A DNA stretch of 64,000 bases. Origin: Woeseiaceae bacterium. GTDB lineage: Bacteria > Pseudomonadota > Gammaproteobacteria > Steroidobacterales > Woeseiaceae. The stretch covers positions 154,550-218,549 of the forward strand of contig JANQMR010000023.1 of the NCBI GenBank assembly GCA_028279985.1, read 5' to 3'. Position numbers and translations under genes: made by a program. Under the pieces are notes generated by a model. The model was given only the letters and a program-made list of their open reading frames with translations. It searched no databases and was not told the DNA's origin. This document shows positions 25,445-34,279 of this stretch, piece after piece; the stretch's first letter is position 1, and the number at the start of each line of letters is the position of its first letter.

Positions 25445-26605
25445 GTGAGTATTCATGACGTCGCAATCGTTGGTGTATACGCAACGGAGCAAGCCAAGCG
25501 GCAAGATAGATCCGCATTGTCCGTCTGCCTTGAAGCGGCTATCGGCGCCATAGAGGATGCGGGCTTGGGAGTATCGGACATCGACGGTATCGCCGGCCGC
25601 TGGCCGGGGCCTGGCGGGACGTCGATGCATCCCGGATCCTTGGATTGGGCAACGCTCCTGGGACGCGAGGTCACCTGGGTACAAGACACTTACCCACAGG
25701 GAATCCCCGCGCTACTGGACGCGGCATCGGCGATTGTAAGCGGTCAATGCAACACCGTGTTGGTCGTTGGCGGGCAAGCCGGAATACATGACGATACGGG
25801 CAGCGTCGCATCGTATACGCGGCCCGAGAATGAGTTCGTCGCGCCGTGGGGCGCGTTTACGGCAGTGCATTTCGCGCTGGTGGCGCAGCGGTATTTGAAT
25901 CTCTACTCGAATAGCCGCATCGCCGCGGCGCGTGTGGCTGCATCCATTCGGAATCAAGGCAGCCTTAATCCGCAGGCCGTGATGTATGGGAGAGGCCCCT
26001 ACAGTGTAGAGGACATACTCTCGGCAGCCCCTATAGCGACGCCTTTTACCCTGTTGGATCTGTGCCTTGCGACCGAGGGTGCGGCAGCCATGGTAATTAC
26101 CCGGAAAGAGGTTGCGCGAAATACCAGGGCGCCCGTCTGGTTGCTCGGCGGTGCCTGCGAGTGGTACCGCCAACAGTATGTCAACCCGCCGCGCTATGAG
26201 GACGTATGGACAACTGGAAAGTCGGCTGCAGCCAAGACGTTCGATCAGGCCGGATTGACTCCCGAGGATGTCGACGTGGCGCAACTGTACGACATCAACT
26301 CCTTCGAGATTCTCCGCCAACTGGAGGTGCTCGGCTTTTGCGAAGTAGGTGAGGCCGCCGACTTCGTAGATGACAACTTCGGCGGTGAGACCATGAATCT
26401 GCCCATCAACACTGACGGCGGCCTGATGTCCTACAGCCATATAGGGTGGGGCGGCCCGACTCTGAAGATCGTCGAGTGTGTCCATCAGTTACGTAATGAG
26501 GCGGGCTCCCGGCAGGTAACGGATGCGGCTGTCGCACTGGCGACAGGCGCAGGTTCAGGCGCTCAATATCACAACGTTGCGCTCTTGGGACGTGAGGCGG
26601 CGTGA
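25445..26605 (+). CDS. SCP2-type thiolase-like protein (lipid-transfer/aldolase type)
   Basis: This 386-residue thiolase-fold protein begins VAIVGVYATEQAKRQDRSALSVCLEAAIGAIEDAG. It has the nucleophile-region DAASAIVSGQCNTVLVVGG, DVDVAQLYDINSFEILRQLEVLGFCEVGEA, and NLPINTDGGLMSYSHIGWGGPTLKIVE. The standard biosynthetic-thiolase Cys and GHP motifs are absent, as in the nonthiolytic SCP2/Ltp2 group, where DUF35 partners help in retro-aldol C-C cleavage. With the DUF35 gene nearby this is a likely aldolase-type complex, by analogy. It starts with GTG 25445. Confidence 0.85.
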   Translation: MSIHDVAIVGVYATEQAKRQDRSALSVCLEAAIGAIEDAGLGVSDIDGIAGRWPGPGGTSMHPGSLDWATLLGREVTWVQDTYPQGIPALLDAASAIVSGQCNTVLVVGGQAGIHDDTGSVASYTRPENEFVAPWGAFTAVHFALVAQRYLNLYSNSRIAAARVAASIRNQGSLNPQAVMYGRGPYSVEDILSAAPIATPFTLLDLCLATEGAAAMVITRKEVARNTRAPVWLLGGACEWYRQQYVNPPRYEDVWTTGKSAAAKTFDQAGLTPEDVDVAQLYDINSFEILRQLEVLGFCEVGEAADFVDDNFGGETMNLPINTDGGLMSYSHIGWGGPTLKIVECVHQLRNEAGSRQVTDAAVALATGAGSGAQYHNVALLGREAA

Positions 26606-26632
26606 ATCGAGCGCTTTGACGTGGAGAATAGC

Positions 26633-26791
26633 ATGTGGATGTGTAGAGCTTGCGGGCATGTCTATGAGCCGGCAGAAGGAGATCCGGATAGCGGAATACC
26701 GCCGGGTACACCGTTTGAAGACCTGCCCGATTCCTGGATGTGCCCGGTCTGTGGCGCAAGGAAAAGTGATTTCGAAAAGATTGACGACTGA
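26633..26791 (+). CDS. Rubredoxin
   Basis: This is a 52-residue rubredoxin. The iron ligands are in [11 protein letters not shown] (Cys4, Cys7) and [13 protein letters not shown] (Cys37, Cys40), with the core [13 protein letters not shown] between them. It starts with ATG 26633 behind GGAG. It lies 27 bases after the thiolase and 35 bases before the P450. Rubredoxins carry single electrons to alkane hydroxylases and other oxidases; here its position suggests it reduces the adjacent P450, which would be unusual because class I P450s normally use iron-sulfur ferredoxins. No rubredoxin reductase is seen in the window. Confidence 0.93.
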   Translation: MWMCRACGHVYEPAEGDPDSGIPPGTPFEDLPDSWMCPVCGARKSDFEKIDD

Positions 26792-26826
26792 GTAGACACA
26801 TTTACCCGGTCAAGGAGGTAGTTGGG

Positions 26827-28095
26827 ATGGAAAAGGGACAAGCGACGACAGGCACCGAGACGGGCGACCGGCCGGAGTTTCCGGAGTTCGACCCGTTGGT
26901 CCCGGATCACATTCGTGATCCGTGGCCGATACTGGCCCGCGCCAGACGAGAGCAACCGGTGTTCTGGATACCGAGCCTCGGGATGCACTGCGTGACCAAG
27001 TACAGCGATATCAAGGCGATACTCGCAGACTCGGAAACCTTCTCGAACGCCGGGGCAAATGTCATGCGCGTTCCCGTGCCCGATGATATCGAGATCCCGC
27101 CCGGGTGCCCCTTCCCGAGCGTGGGCGACGGTCTGGCCAACCAGGATGGGGATGACCACTTTCGTCTGCGGAGGCTGATGCAGCCGGCGTTCGGTCGACG
27201 CCGCGTTGCATCGTATGCAGACCAGATTCGCGGTATCGCCGACGAGCTCATCGATGAATTCGAGCCTAACGGAAGCGCGGATCTCGTCGTGGAGTTCGCG
27301 AATGAACTGGCAATGCAGACGATCGCCGTCGTGCTGGGATTCAAGCGGGAGGATTCACATGAATTTCGAGCGTGGACGAATCAGTTTCTCTATCTATTGT
27401 CATCGCCTGGTATGGATCAGGAAGAAGCTCGCCGTCTTTGGGTCGGGCTGATCGAATGGTACAAGCACATCGAGGCGCTCGTTCAGAGTCGCCGGGAAAC
27501 GCCGGCTGATGATCTGATCTCCGACCTCATGGCTGCAGAGCCGCCTGAAGGGGTGAAGCCTCTGACGGATTCGGAAATCATCGCGAACGTCATTGCTTTT
27601 ATCGTTGCCGGTACAGACACTACGGCGATTCTCATCACGCAAACAGTCAGGCGGCTGCATGAGGAGGGATTGTGGCAGGCTCTCCGCGAAGATAGGGATG
27701 GTATTGAAGCAGTCATCGAGGAATCACTCCGCTTGACCGGGGTCGTTCGCGGTCTGAATCGAGTCGTCACCAAGGACACGGAACTGTCAGGCGTCAGGAT
27801 TCCGGCTGGATCCGTCATCTACTGGATGGGATCGTCAGCCAATCGCGATGAAGAGAAGTTCGAGAATCCCGCGAAATTCGATTTGCAGCGTAAGAATACT
27901 CACGAGCACGTTGCCTTCAGCGGAGGCCGGCATTTCTGTATAGGCGCGCCGTTGGCCCGCCTGGAGTCGAAGATTGGTCTAAATGCTCTTCTGGACCGGC
28001 TGCCGAATTTGCGCGTGACGGAGCCGGAAGTCGAGTTCCACCCGAGCTTCATCACACCGACGCCAAAACGACTGCTTATCGAGTGGGGAGCCTGA
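26827..28095 (+). CDS. Cytochrome P450
   Basis: This 422-residue soluble bacterial P450 has an I-helix FIVAGTDTTAIL (oxygen activation Thr), the K-helix EESLR (ExxR), and the heme-binding loop FSGGRHFCIGAPLARLES with the Cys ligand. No membrane anchor is present. It probably hydroxylates the substrate or an early intermediate, giving an alcohol for the ADH that starts 3 bases downstream. The AT-rich GGAGGTAGTTGGG before ATG 26827 is a strong ribosome-binding site. The CYP family cannot be assigned without a search. Confidence 0.93.
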   Translation: MEKGQATTGTETGDRPEFPEFDPLVPDHIRDPWPILARARREQPVFWIPSLGMHCVTKYSDIKAILADSETFSNAGANVMRVPVPDDIEIPPGCPFPSVGDGLANQDGDDHFRLRRLMQPAFGRRRVASYADQIRGIADELIDEFEPNGSADLVVEFANELAMQTIAVVLGFKREDSHEFRAWTNQFLYLLSSPGMDQEEARRLWVGLIEWYKHIEALVQSRRETPADDLISDLMAAEPPEGVKPLTDSEIIANVIAFIVAGTDTTAILITQTVRRLHEEGLWQALREDRDGIEAVIEESLRLTGVVRGLNRVVTKDTELSGVRIPAGSVIYWMGSSANRDEEKFENPAKFDLQRKNTHEHVAFSGGRHFCIGAPLARLESKIGLNALLDRLPNLRVTEPEVEFHPSFITPTPKRLLIEWGA

Positions 28096-28098
28096 GTC

Positions 28099-29148
28099 AT
28101 GCGGGCGGCAACTCTGACTGCGTTCGACACGGCACTTGAGCTGAGCGAGATTGCGCCGCCGGCGCTGGAGAACCCCCATGACGTTCTGGTGAGGATAGCG
28201 GGAGCGGGAGTTTGCGGTTCCGACGTGCATCTCATCGAGGGAATGTTCGAATCCGTTCTAGGTCGACCGAGTTTTCCGTATGTCATGGGCCATGAAAATG
28301 CCGGTCATGTCGAAGCGATAGGGCCGGCCGTCAGCACGGTCGAGGTCGGGGACCCTGTCCTCGTCCATCCACACATCACCTGCGGGCTGTGCCGCTCCTG
28401 TCGTAGAGGTCAAGAGGCGTTCTGCGAAGCGCTTGCATTTCCGGGGATTGACGGACGGACTCCCGGCGGGTTTGCGGAAGTCTTTCGTACGACGGAGCGG
28501 TCGCTCGTGAGGCTGCCGGAAAGGACGGACCCTGCTCCGCTTGCTCCTTTGGCGGATGCCGGCCTGACTGCCTATCATGCGGTTCGCCGCGCTGTACCGG
28601 AACTCCCTCCCGACGGCACCGCCGTCGTGATCGGAATAGGAGGAATCGGGTATTTCGCCTTGCAGCTATTGCGCGTGTTCTCTCCCGCGAAAATCGTCGG
28701 CGTGGATGTCGACGCTCAAAAAGTACGGCTCGGTCGGCGCCTTGGTGCTGATGAGATGTTGGAATCAAGTGAGGACCTGGTGGCGGACGTGCTGCGTTTG
28801 ACGGGTGGAGCGGGTGCAGACTTGGTAATGGACTGCGTGGGGGTGGCGCCGGTGCCGTCCCAAGCCTTGGAGATGCTCCGCCGCGGTGGAACCTATTCTG
28901 TGCTGGGAGCGGATAAGGGAGAAGCCTGCTGCGGCACCGTGGCGTTGACAGGGCGGGAGTTGACCTTTCGAGGGAACCTCGTCGGTACCTTGGGTGAGCT
29001 GACCGAGCTTATGCAACTAGTTGTTCGAAATCGGCTGGAGTTGACGCACAGCTTCTATCCACTGGCAAAAGCAGCGGATGCAATTGAAGACTTACGCAAT
29101 GGTCGTATAGAGGGTCGCGCGGTAATCGTGCCGAGCGATAAAACGTAA
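28099..29148 (+). CDS. Zinc-dependent alcohol dehydrogenase (MDR family)
   Basis: This 349-residue medium-chain dehydrogenase oxidises an alcohol with NAD. Catalytic zinc ligands are in GVCGSDVH and MGHENAGHVEAIG. The structural zinc site is CGLCRSCRRGQEAFC. The Rossmann motif is VVIGIGGIGYFALQLL, and Asp in VGVDVDAQKV favours NAD. Its place directly after the P450 suggests that it oxidises the hydroxylated product. A full-length enzyme with all motifs. Confidence 0.92.
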   Translation: MRAATLTAFDTALELSEIAPPALENPHDVLVRIAGAGVCGSDVHLIEGMFESVLGRPSFPYVMGHENAGHVEAIGPAVSTVEVGDPVLVHPHITCGLCRSCRRGQEAFCEALAFPGIDGRTPGGFAEVFRTTERSLVRLPERTDPAPLAPLADAGLTAYHAVRRAVPELPPDGTAVVIGIGGIGYFALQLLRVFSPAKIVGVDVDAQKVRLGRRLGADEMLESSEDLVADVLRLTGGAGADLVMDCVGVAPVPSQALEMLRRGGTYSVLGADKGEACCGTVALTGRELTFRGNLVGTLGELTELMQLVVRNRLELTHSFYPLAKAADAIEDLRNGRIEGRAVIVPSDKT

Positions 29149-29172
29149 TTGAGGAAGGAAGAAGGTGATCTT

Positions 29173-29574
29173 ATGAAACTGACTCACGACATGACGACGA
29201 AGATGCTCGATGCAGCCATAAAAGCCGCAGATGACATCGGGGTGCGAGGGAGCATCGCTATCGTGGACGCAGGCGGCAACCTGAAAGGGTTCCTGAGTAT
29301 GGACGGCGCATTGCTTGGAAGCTTGGATGGCGCGACCCGAAAGGCAAAGACGTCGGCAATGTCGGGCATGTCGACTGCCGCCTGGTTCGAAACCTATTCG
29401 AATAACGCGACTTTCGGCCAGATCGTCGCACACGGATCGAACGACATGTTATTTCTTCCGGGTGGTGAGCCGATCCTGGATTCAGACAATCGCCCGATGG
29501 GTGGCATCGGATTCAGTGGCGGAATGCCAGATCAGGACGTGGAGGTGGTTCAGGCTGCAATCGCGGCTGCCTGA
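29173..29574 (+). CDS. GlcG/HbpS family heme-binding-like protein
   Basis: This 133-residue protein matches the HbpS/GlcG (DUF336) family. Seen are LTHDMTTKMLDAAIKAADDIGVRGSIAIVDAGGNLKGFLSMDGALLGSLDGATRKAKTS, then FLPGGEPILDSDNRPMGGIGFSGGMPDQDVEVVQAA. Members bind heme or small ligands, and many sit in catabolic operons with no proven role. No signal peptide is present. ATG 29173 with GGAAGAAGGTG is chosen over the TTG at 29149. It closes the + strand unit; the minus-strand thiolase meets it tail-to-tail. Confidence 0.83.
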   Translation: MKLTHDMTTKMLDAAIKAADDIGVRGSIAIVDAGGNLKGFLSMDGALLGSLDGATRKAKTSAMSGMSTAAWFETYSNNATFGQIVAHGSNDMLFLPGGEPILDSDNRPMGGIGFSGGMPDQDVEVVQAAIAAA

Positions 29575-29590
29575 TTGGATTCGCCGTAAC

Positions 29591-30760
29591 TCAGATTCTT
29601 TCGACAACAGTTGCGGTAGCCAAGCCACCGGCGCAACACATCGTTTGCAGGCCGAACCGTGCGTCTCTGCGGCGGAGCTCGTGCAGGAGCGTGGTCATGA
29701 TGCGAACTCCACTGGCGCCAAGCGGATGGCCTAGGGCGATCGCTCCCCCGTTTACGTTGAGCTTCTCGCGGGGGATAGCGAATTCATGCGCCCACATTAG
29801 AGGTACGGGCGCAAATGCTTCATTTACCTCGAACAGGTCGATATCTCGGATAGAGAGACAGGCTTTCTGCAGCACCTTCTGGGTGGCGGGGATCGGTCCG
29901 GTTAACATCATGCTCGGGTCAGCGCCAACCGTCGTCACGGCGCGAATCCTGGCTAGGGGATCGAGTCCGTGCGCAGATGCAGCATCCGATGACATTAAGA
30001 CAAGGGCTGCGGCGCCGTCCGATATCTGCGAAGAGTTCCCCGCCGTGAGCCGACCGTCACGCCGGAAAGCCGGCTTTAATCCACCCAGCTTGACTAGGTC
30101 CGTATCTCTACGAATTGTTTCGTCGTGCTGGATGACGTCGGTATCCGCTGGGTCCGCGGACTCAGCCCATTTGCCGGGAGATATTGCAATAATCTGCTTG
30201 TCGAAGTATCCATGATCGGCCGCAGCCGCTGCGAGTTGGTGGCTTTCAAGGGCGTAGGTGTCTAGTTGCCGCCGGCTTAGGTTCCATTCGTCCGATATTC
30301 TTTCCGCCGCCTCTCCCTGGGAGACAAGCGCGTAGCGCTCGAGTAAGCTCTGCCCGAACGGCTCCCCGTGGACATCGCGGTTACCTCCCATTGGCACGCG
30401 GGTCATGCTCTCTGCGCCGCCGGCGATAACTATGTCGGAAACTCCGGCAGCGACCTGTGTGAAAGCGGTGTGTATCGCGGATTCCGATGAACCACATTTC
30501 CGGTCGACGGTCATGCCGGGAATCGTCTCCGGCCAGCCGGCCGACAGTAAGGCGGTGCGAGCGATGTTGCCGCATTGTTCGCCAACCTGTGTGACACAAC
30601 CGAAGACGACATCGTCTACGGTAGCCGGGTCGATAGATGTGCGGTTGCAGAGGCCGTCTAGGACGGCACTTCCAAGAACATCCGACCGGATTCCGCTAAG
30701 ACCGCCCCGATACTTCCCTGTCGGAGTTCTCGCTGCGTCTACTATGACGACGTCTCTCAC
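29591..30760 (-). CDS. Acetyl-CoA acetyltransferase (thiolase)
   Basis: This 389-residue degradative thiolase has the acyl-accepting Cys in VDRKCGSSESAIH (residues about 87-99), the catalytic His in NVNGGAIALGHPLGASG and the second Cys in MCCAGGLA. All catalytic residues are present, unlike the SCP2 type at 25445. It performs the thiolytic step of beta-oxidation. Its start overlaps the end of the hydroxyacyl-CoA dehydrogenase gene by four bases, so the two are coupled. It is the last gene of the unit that begins at 32459. Confidence 0.93.
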   Translation of the reverse strand: MRDVVIVDAARTPTGKYRGGLSGIRSDVLGSAVLDGLCNRTSIDPATVDDVVFGCVTQVGEQCGNIARTALLSAGWPETIPGMTVDRKCGSSESAIHTAFTQVAAGVSDIVIAGGAESMTRVPMGGNRDVHGEPFGQSLLERYALVSQGEAAERISDEWNLSRRQLDTYALESHQLAAAAADHGYFDKQIIAISPGKWAESADPADTDVIQHDETIRRDTDLVKLGGLKPAFRRDGRLTAGNSSQISDGAAALVLMSSDAASAHGLDPLARIRAVTTVGADPSMMLTGPIPATQKVLQKACLSIRDIDLFEVNEAFAPVPLMWAHEFAIPREKLNVNGGAIALGHPLGASGVRIMTTLLHELRRRDARFGLQTMCCAGGLATATVVERI

Positions 30761-31662
30761 AACCGTATCCCGGAATTGGGGATTCTCTCTTCACCATCGT
30801 ATCGGTATATGCCGCAACCTGTCTTTCGGCCAAGCCGCCCGGCCTTTACGAGCTTGATCATAAGGGGGCAGGGGCGATATTTTTCGCCCAGCGTCTGGTG
30901 TAGATAATTCAGGACCGCGAGCCGGGTATCCCAGCCGGTAAGGTCGCCGAGCTCTAGCGGCCCCATGGGGTGATTCAGCGCGCCTCGCATTGCCTTGTCG
31001 ATATCTTCTGCGCTCGCAACGCCCTCCGAGAGCATGTACATCGCCTCATTTCCCAATAAGGCCGACATCCGACTCGTGGTCAAGCCGGGCGATTCCGCCA
31101 CGGTGATCGCGCTTTTTCGAATATGAGTTACCCACGCATGAGCCCGCTCGACGGTCTCGTCGCTCGTCTCCATTCCCCTGACCAGCTCGACGAGTTTCAT
31201 TTTGTGAACCGGATTAAAAAAGTGCATCCCGATGAATCGGTCAGGACGTTTTGTGGCTCCGGCAATCTCCGTAACACTGAGCGCTGACGTATTCGTCGCA
31301 ATGATGCTCTCCGGCGCCAGTAACGCATCGGCATCGCTGGATACCGCAACTTTGACTTTCGTCGATTCGCTCACGGTCTCGATGACCAGCTTGGTCGAGC
31401 GCGAGTCGATTGCGGTGGATACTTCCTGATGGAGGCCAAGACGTTCCATGCCCTGTCGTGCGTCGTCCTCCGAAAGCTTCCCGCGGTCCACGCCTTCATC
31501 CAATATGGCGCGGATTCTCCTGTTCGATGCCTCGAGCGCAGTCGAGTCGATATCGACCAAGTTGACGGTGGAACCACTTGCGAGAAAGGCATGCGCGATG
31601 CCCGTCCCCATTATGCCTCCTCCTATAACGACGATCTCAGCCTCGTTCTTAGTATCAGCCAC
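30757..31662 (-). CDS. 3-hydroxyacyl-CoA dehydrogenase
   Basis: This is a 301-residue single-function 3-hydroxybutyryl-CoA-type dehydrogenase. The NAD motif is VIGGGIMGTGIAHAFLASG near the N-terminus, with Asp in VDIDS. The catalytic His is in FIGMHFFNPVHKMKLVELV. The C-terminal domain has HPMGPLELGDLTGWD. It oxidises L-3-hydroxyacyl-CoA with NAD. It lies between the enoyl-CoA hydratase and the thiolase, in the order of the reactions. Confidence 0.93.
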   Translation of the reverse strand: MADTKNEAEIVVIGGGIMGTGIAHAFLASGSTVNLVDIDSTALEASNRRIRAILDEGVDRGKLSEDDARQGMERLGLHQEVSTAIDSRSTKLVIETVSESTKVKVAVSSDADALLAPESIIATNTSALSVTEIAGATKRPDRFIGMHFFNPVHKMKLVELVRGMETSDETVERAHAWVTHIRKSAITVAESPGLTTSRMSALLGNEAMYMLSEGVASAEDIDKAMRGALNHPMGPLELGDLTGWDTRLAVLNYLHQTLGEKYRPCPLMIKLVKAGRLGRKTGCGIYRYDGEERIPNSGIRL

Positions 31663-31700
31663 AGCTTATTCTCCTCGCGTGCTATTGTCGCCGATCGCCA

Positions 31701-32459
31701 TTAGCTTCCTGGCAAACGCAGTGGCAGCGTCTTTTTCCTCCCGGCAGCGAGCAACTGGGTGAACAGTTCGTGCTCTAACTGCAGCCCATCCGCTAGATTC
31801 ATCTCGCTGCCTTCCTTAGCGGCACGCTTCGCAAGTTGGAGCGCAGTCAGAGGGCGGCCGGCGAGTTCATTGGCAAAGCTCTTGGCGTTTTCCAGGTATC
31901 GATCCGGGGGAAAAAGACGGGTAACGATGCCACGCTTGTAGGCTGTGTCGGCGTCTAGGCGTTCGCCTGTTAGCAGCATGTCTAAAGCTGGGCCGAGCCC
32001 GATGAGTCTGGCGAGTCTTTGGGTCCCTCCGCCACCGGGGATTAGGCCGATACGTGTTTCCGGTAGGCCCAAGACGGCATCTTGCGCGGCGATGCGAATA
32101 TCGCATGCCAGGGCGATCTCCAGTCCGCCGCCGAGGCAGTATCCGTGTATTGCCGCAATCAGCGGCTTGCCAACTTGATCTAAGGATCGAATCCAGTTAA
32201 TCCGAGGTGCTGGTTCAGCCGAGACTGGGACCGGTGTGTCCTCTTTCAAGTCAGCCCCGGCGCAAAATCCACGGGAGCCGGCGCCATGGAGACAAATCAC
32301 CGCTATGTCTGCGTCGGCATCCAGTGCGTGGAGAGCGTCGGGTAGCTCCTGACGCATCGAGTTGTTTATCGCATTGATAGATTTCGGACGGTTTAGGGTT
32401 ATCCATCCGACTCCGTTCTGTCGTTCGACCTCGATTGCCTCGTATCTACGATTATGCAT
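31701..32459 (-). CDS. Enoyl-CoA hydratase 1
   Basis: This 252-residue crotonase has an oxyanion hole in GSRGFCAGADLKED and both catalytic glutamates: GYCLGGGLEIALACD and LPETRIGLIPGGGGTQRLARLIG. It is a standard beta-oxidation hydratase. ATG 32459 with GAGG upstream is preferred over an earlier start at 32504. It leads the minus-strand unit hydratase - dehydrogenase - thiolase; regulon site 3 lies 61 bases upstream of the start. Confidence 0.92.
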   Translation of the reverse strand: MHNRRYEAIEVERQNGVGWITLNRPKSINAINNSMRQELPDALHALDADADIAVICLHGAGSRGFCAGADLKEDTPVPVSAEPAPRINWIRSLDQVGKPLIAAIHGYCLGGGLEIALACDIRIAAQDAVLGLPETRIGLIPGGGGTQRLARLIGLGPALDMLLTGERLDADTAYKRGIVTRLFPPDRYLENAKSFANELAGRPLTALQLAKRAAKEGSEMNLADGLQLEHELFTQLLAAGRKKTLPLRLPGS

Positions 32460-32520
32460 TGGTGAAGCCTCGCCACGGCTGGGATGCGAGAGGGTGCTTT
32501 GCACCGTCGGCCGCTCAAAC

Positions 32521-32535
32521 TTGAATTTTATTCAA
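32521..32535. promoter_or_regulatory. Regulon palindrome, site 3 (beta-oxidation operon)
   Basis: TTGAATTTTATTCAA is a perfect TTGAA-N5-TTCAA palindrome in the 96-base gap upstream of the minus-strand beta-oxidation unit and just after the amidohydrolase stop. The surrounding sequence is AT-rich in an otherwise GC-rich neighbourhood. Confidence 0.6.
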
Positions 32536-32555
32536 ATTTGGGCCCACAAGCAACG

Positions 32556-33542
32556 TCAGGTGTCGGAAATGCCGTAGATTCGCGTCGCTGTGCGATGAAA
32601 AAGGTTCTCTCGTTCAGCCGGCGTCGCCGAATGAGCAATCCGTTTGAAAGCATTCCAGAGAACGCCGAATGAGCAAGACGAACGGTCGACAGGGAAGTTG
32701 CTCTCGAACATGCAACGAGCGGCCCCGAAAAGTTCGATGCAGTACGAGAAATAAGGTGTCCAGGCCTTGGCAAGCGCTTCAGATGCGGGCGGTGTGGGTT
32801 GCTTGTGCCACTCGAAGCCGGCTGATTTCATTGCCATACCCCCAAGCTTCACGGCTACATTGTCATGTTGGGAAAGCCGTTTGATCGCGGCCCGCCATGG
32901 CTGTAGCACGTTTGATCTTCGATTCGCATACGGGCCGACGCCTATAGGCCCGCCGATATGGTTCAGGACTATCTGCGTATCCGGAAACGCGGCGGCCAGG
33001 CCGCACAATTCATCAATCTGATGAAAGTAAAGCCACGCATCAAACACCAAACCGTGCTTTGCCAGTCGAGCGTATCCGCTACGGAAAGATGTGCTGGCAA
33101 GTAGCTCTGGTTCTGGTCGAGTGTGTGCGGCATGAATGCGAGAGTCCGGGTCCCATGCGGTCGCATAGCGTATGCCGCGAAACCTGTCGCTCGCCTCCAT
33201 ATGTGCGATGAGGACCTCTTCCACAGCAGCTCCAAGAGTCAGGTCTGCAAAACCTACGATCGCGGCCGCAAGGCGGGTGCCTGTGTGCTGTGACGTCTCC
33301 GTAATGCGATGAATGAATTCCGTTTCACCTACAGGTCGAAGAGCGAGGGGGCCCGAGTCACGATACTCGCGGAGACATTCGACGTAAATCGTGCTGCTTA
33401 CTTTATGGGCGGCGGCGTCCGATAAGTACTCTTCAATCAGATAGCGCTGCCGTGGGTCGTCCCAGAGATGATGATGCGCATCGCAAATAGCGAGATCCGG
33501 CTCAATAGGGTCCTCTCGCCTCGAGTCGATCCAGCCGTTCAT
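32556..33542 (-). CDS. Amidohydrolase family 2 protein (metal-dependent TIM barrel)
   Basis: This 328-residue protein of the ACMSD/amidohydrolase-2 family has the metal-binding HxH in CDAHHHLWD near the N-terminus, RFRGIRYATAWDP, IVLNHIGGPIGVGPY with a metal-ligand His, and CMFESNFPVDR with the C-terminal Asp. Members hydrolyse lactones or decarboxylate and hydrate cyclic dicarboxylic acids. In this cluster it could open a lactone or hydrate a ring-derived acid. It follows the TetR gene with 22 bases between. Confidence 0.85.
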   Translation of the reverse strand: MNGWIDSRREDPIEPDLAICDAHHHLWDDPRQRYLIEEYLSDAAAHKVSSTIYVECLREYRDSGPLALRPVGETEFIHRITETSQHTGTRLAAAIVGFADLTLGAAVEEVLIAHMEASDRFRGIRYATAWDPDSRIHAAHTRPEPELLASTSFRSGYARLAKHGLVFDAWLYFHQIDELCGLAAAFPDTQIVLNHIGGPIGVGPYANRRSNVLQPWRAAIKRLSQHDNVAVKLGGMAMKSAGFEWHKQPTPPASEALAKAWTPYFSYCIELFGAARCMFESNFPVDRSSCSFGVLWNAFKRIAHSATPAERENLFHRTATRIYGISDT

Positions 33543-33564
33543 GCGCTACGGGTTTTCGTCAAGC

Positions 33565-34194
33565 TCAGACTGCGCGCTTGATGTCTTCCGGGTCTTTCAC
33601 GTGCGCCAACTTCAACATTTCTTCCCTAAATATCTGGTGTGCCTTGTCGACACTTAGTCGTCTGTCGAAGTACACAGCCGTGCGAAGGCCGACGAGCAGG
33701 GCGTACGAGACTTCGGCGGAATAGCCGGCCACCTCCTCGGTTTCGCCGAGCTCTTCGAACAGAGCACGTAGGTAGTCCTTACAAAAGTGGTCGAGCTGTG
33801 ACTTTTGCTGCTGCAGTTCGGAATCGTGAACGGCCACGCCGAAACACTCCAGCATGAAACCAATCTCTGTCTTTGGCAGGGCTCTGCCACTAAAGAACAA
33901 ACGCGCAAAAAGCTCTGTGCGCCGGAGCGCCGGTTCCGAGCGAAACCCATTAAGCCGCTCCTTGATTCTAGTAGCGACATTATCGAAGTACTGGGAGAGT
34001 ATGTCGGACTTGTCGGAAAAGTAGTAAAGAAGGTGGCTCGGGGACATCTCCGCTTCGCGAGCAATATCGGCCAAGGTCGTCGTAGAGTAACCCTTGTCGA
34101 TGATGCATTTTCGTAGTGAAGCGAAGATCTTCCGGCGCCGGCGCGCCGATGACCGCTCACGCGGGGTGGGGCCCGCAGCGTTTCTCTTTTCCAT
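33565..34194 (-). CDS. TetR/AcrR family transcriptional regulator
   Basis: This 209-residue regulator has an N-terminal HTH at about residues 22-66: KIFASLRKCIIDKGYSTTTLADIAREAEMSPSHLLYYFSDKSDIL. The C-terminal ligand domain is helical. The very basic leader (RERSSARRRRK) is common in the family. As the only TetR gene of the island it is the best candidate to bind the five TTGAA-N5-TTCAA palindromes and release them in response to a pathway acyl-CoA. It lies between SDR 2 and the amidohydrolase on the same strand; no palindrome is seen directly before it. Confidence 0.9.
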   Translation of the reverse strand: MEKRNAAGPTPRERSSARRRRKIFASLRKCIIDKGYSTTTLADIAREAEMSPSHLLYYFSDKSDILSQYFDNVATRIKERLNGFRSEPALRRTELFARLFFSGRALPKTEIGFMLECFGVAVHDSELQQQKSQLDHFCKDYLRALFEELGETEEVAGYSAEVSYALLVGLRTAVYFDRRLSVDKAHQIFREEMLKLAHVKDPEDIKRAV

Positions 34195-34279
34195 AGTGGT
34201 CGTTTATGTCGACAGTCCTACGGTCGCTGCCCCGATCGCTATGCTGAAAAGCCGAAATACCCGCTGGAGCGTTTGCGCT

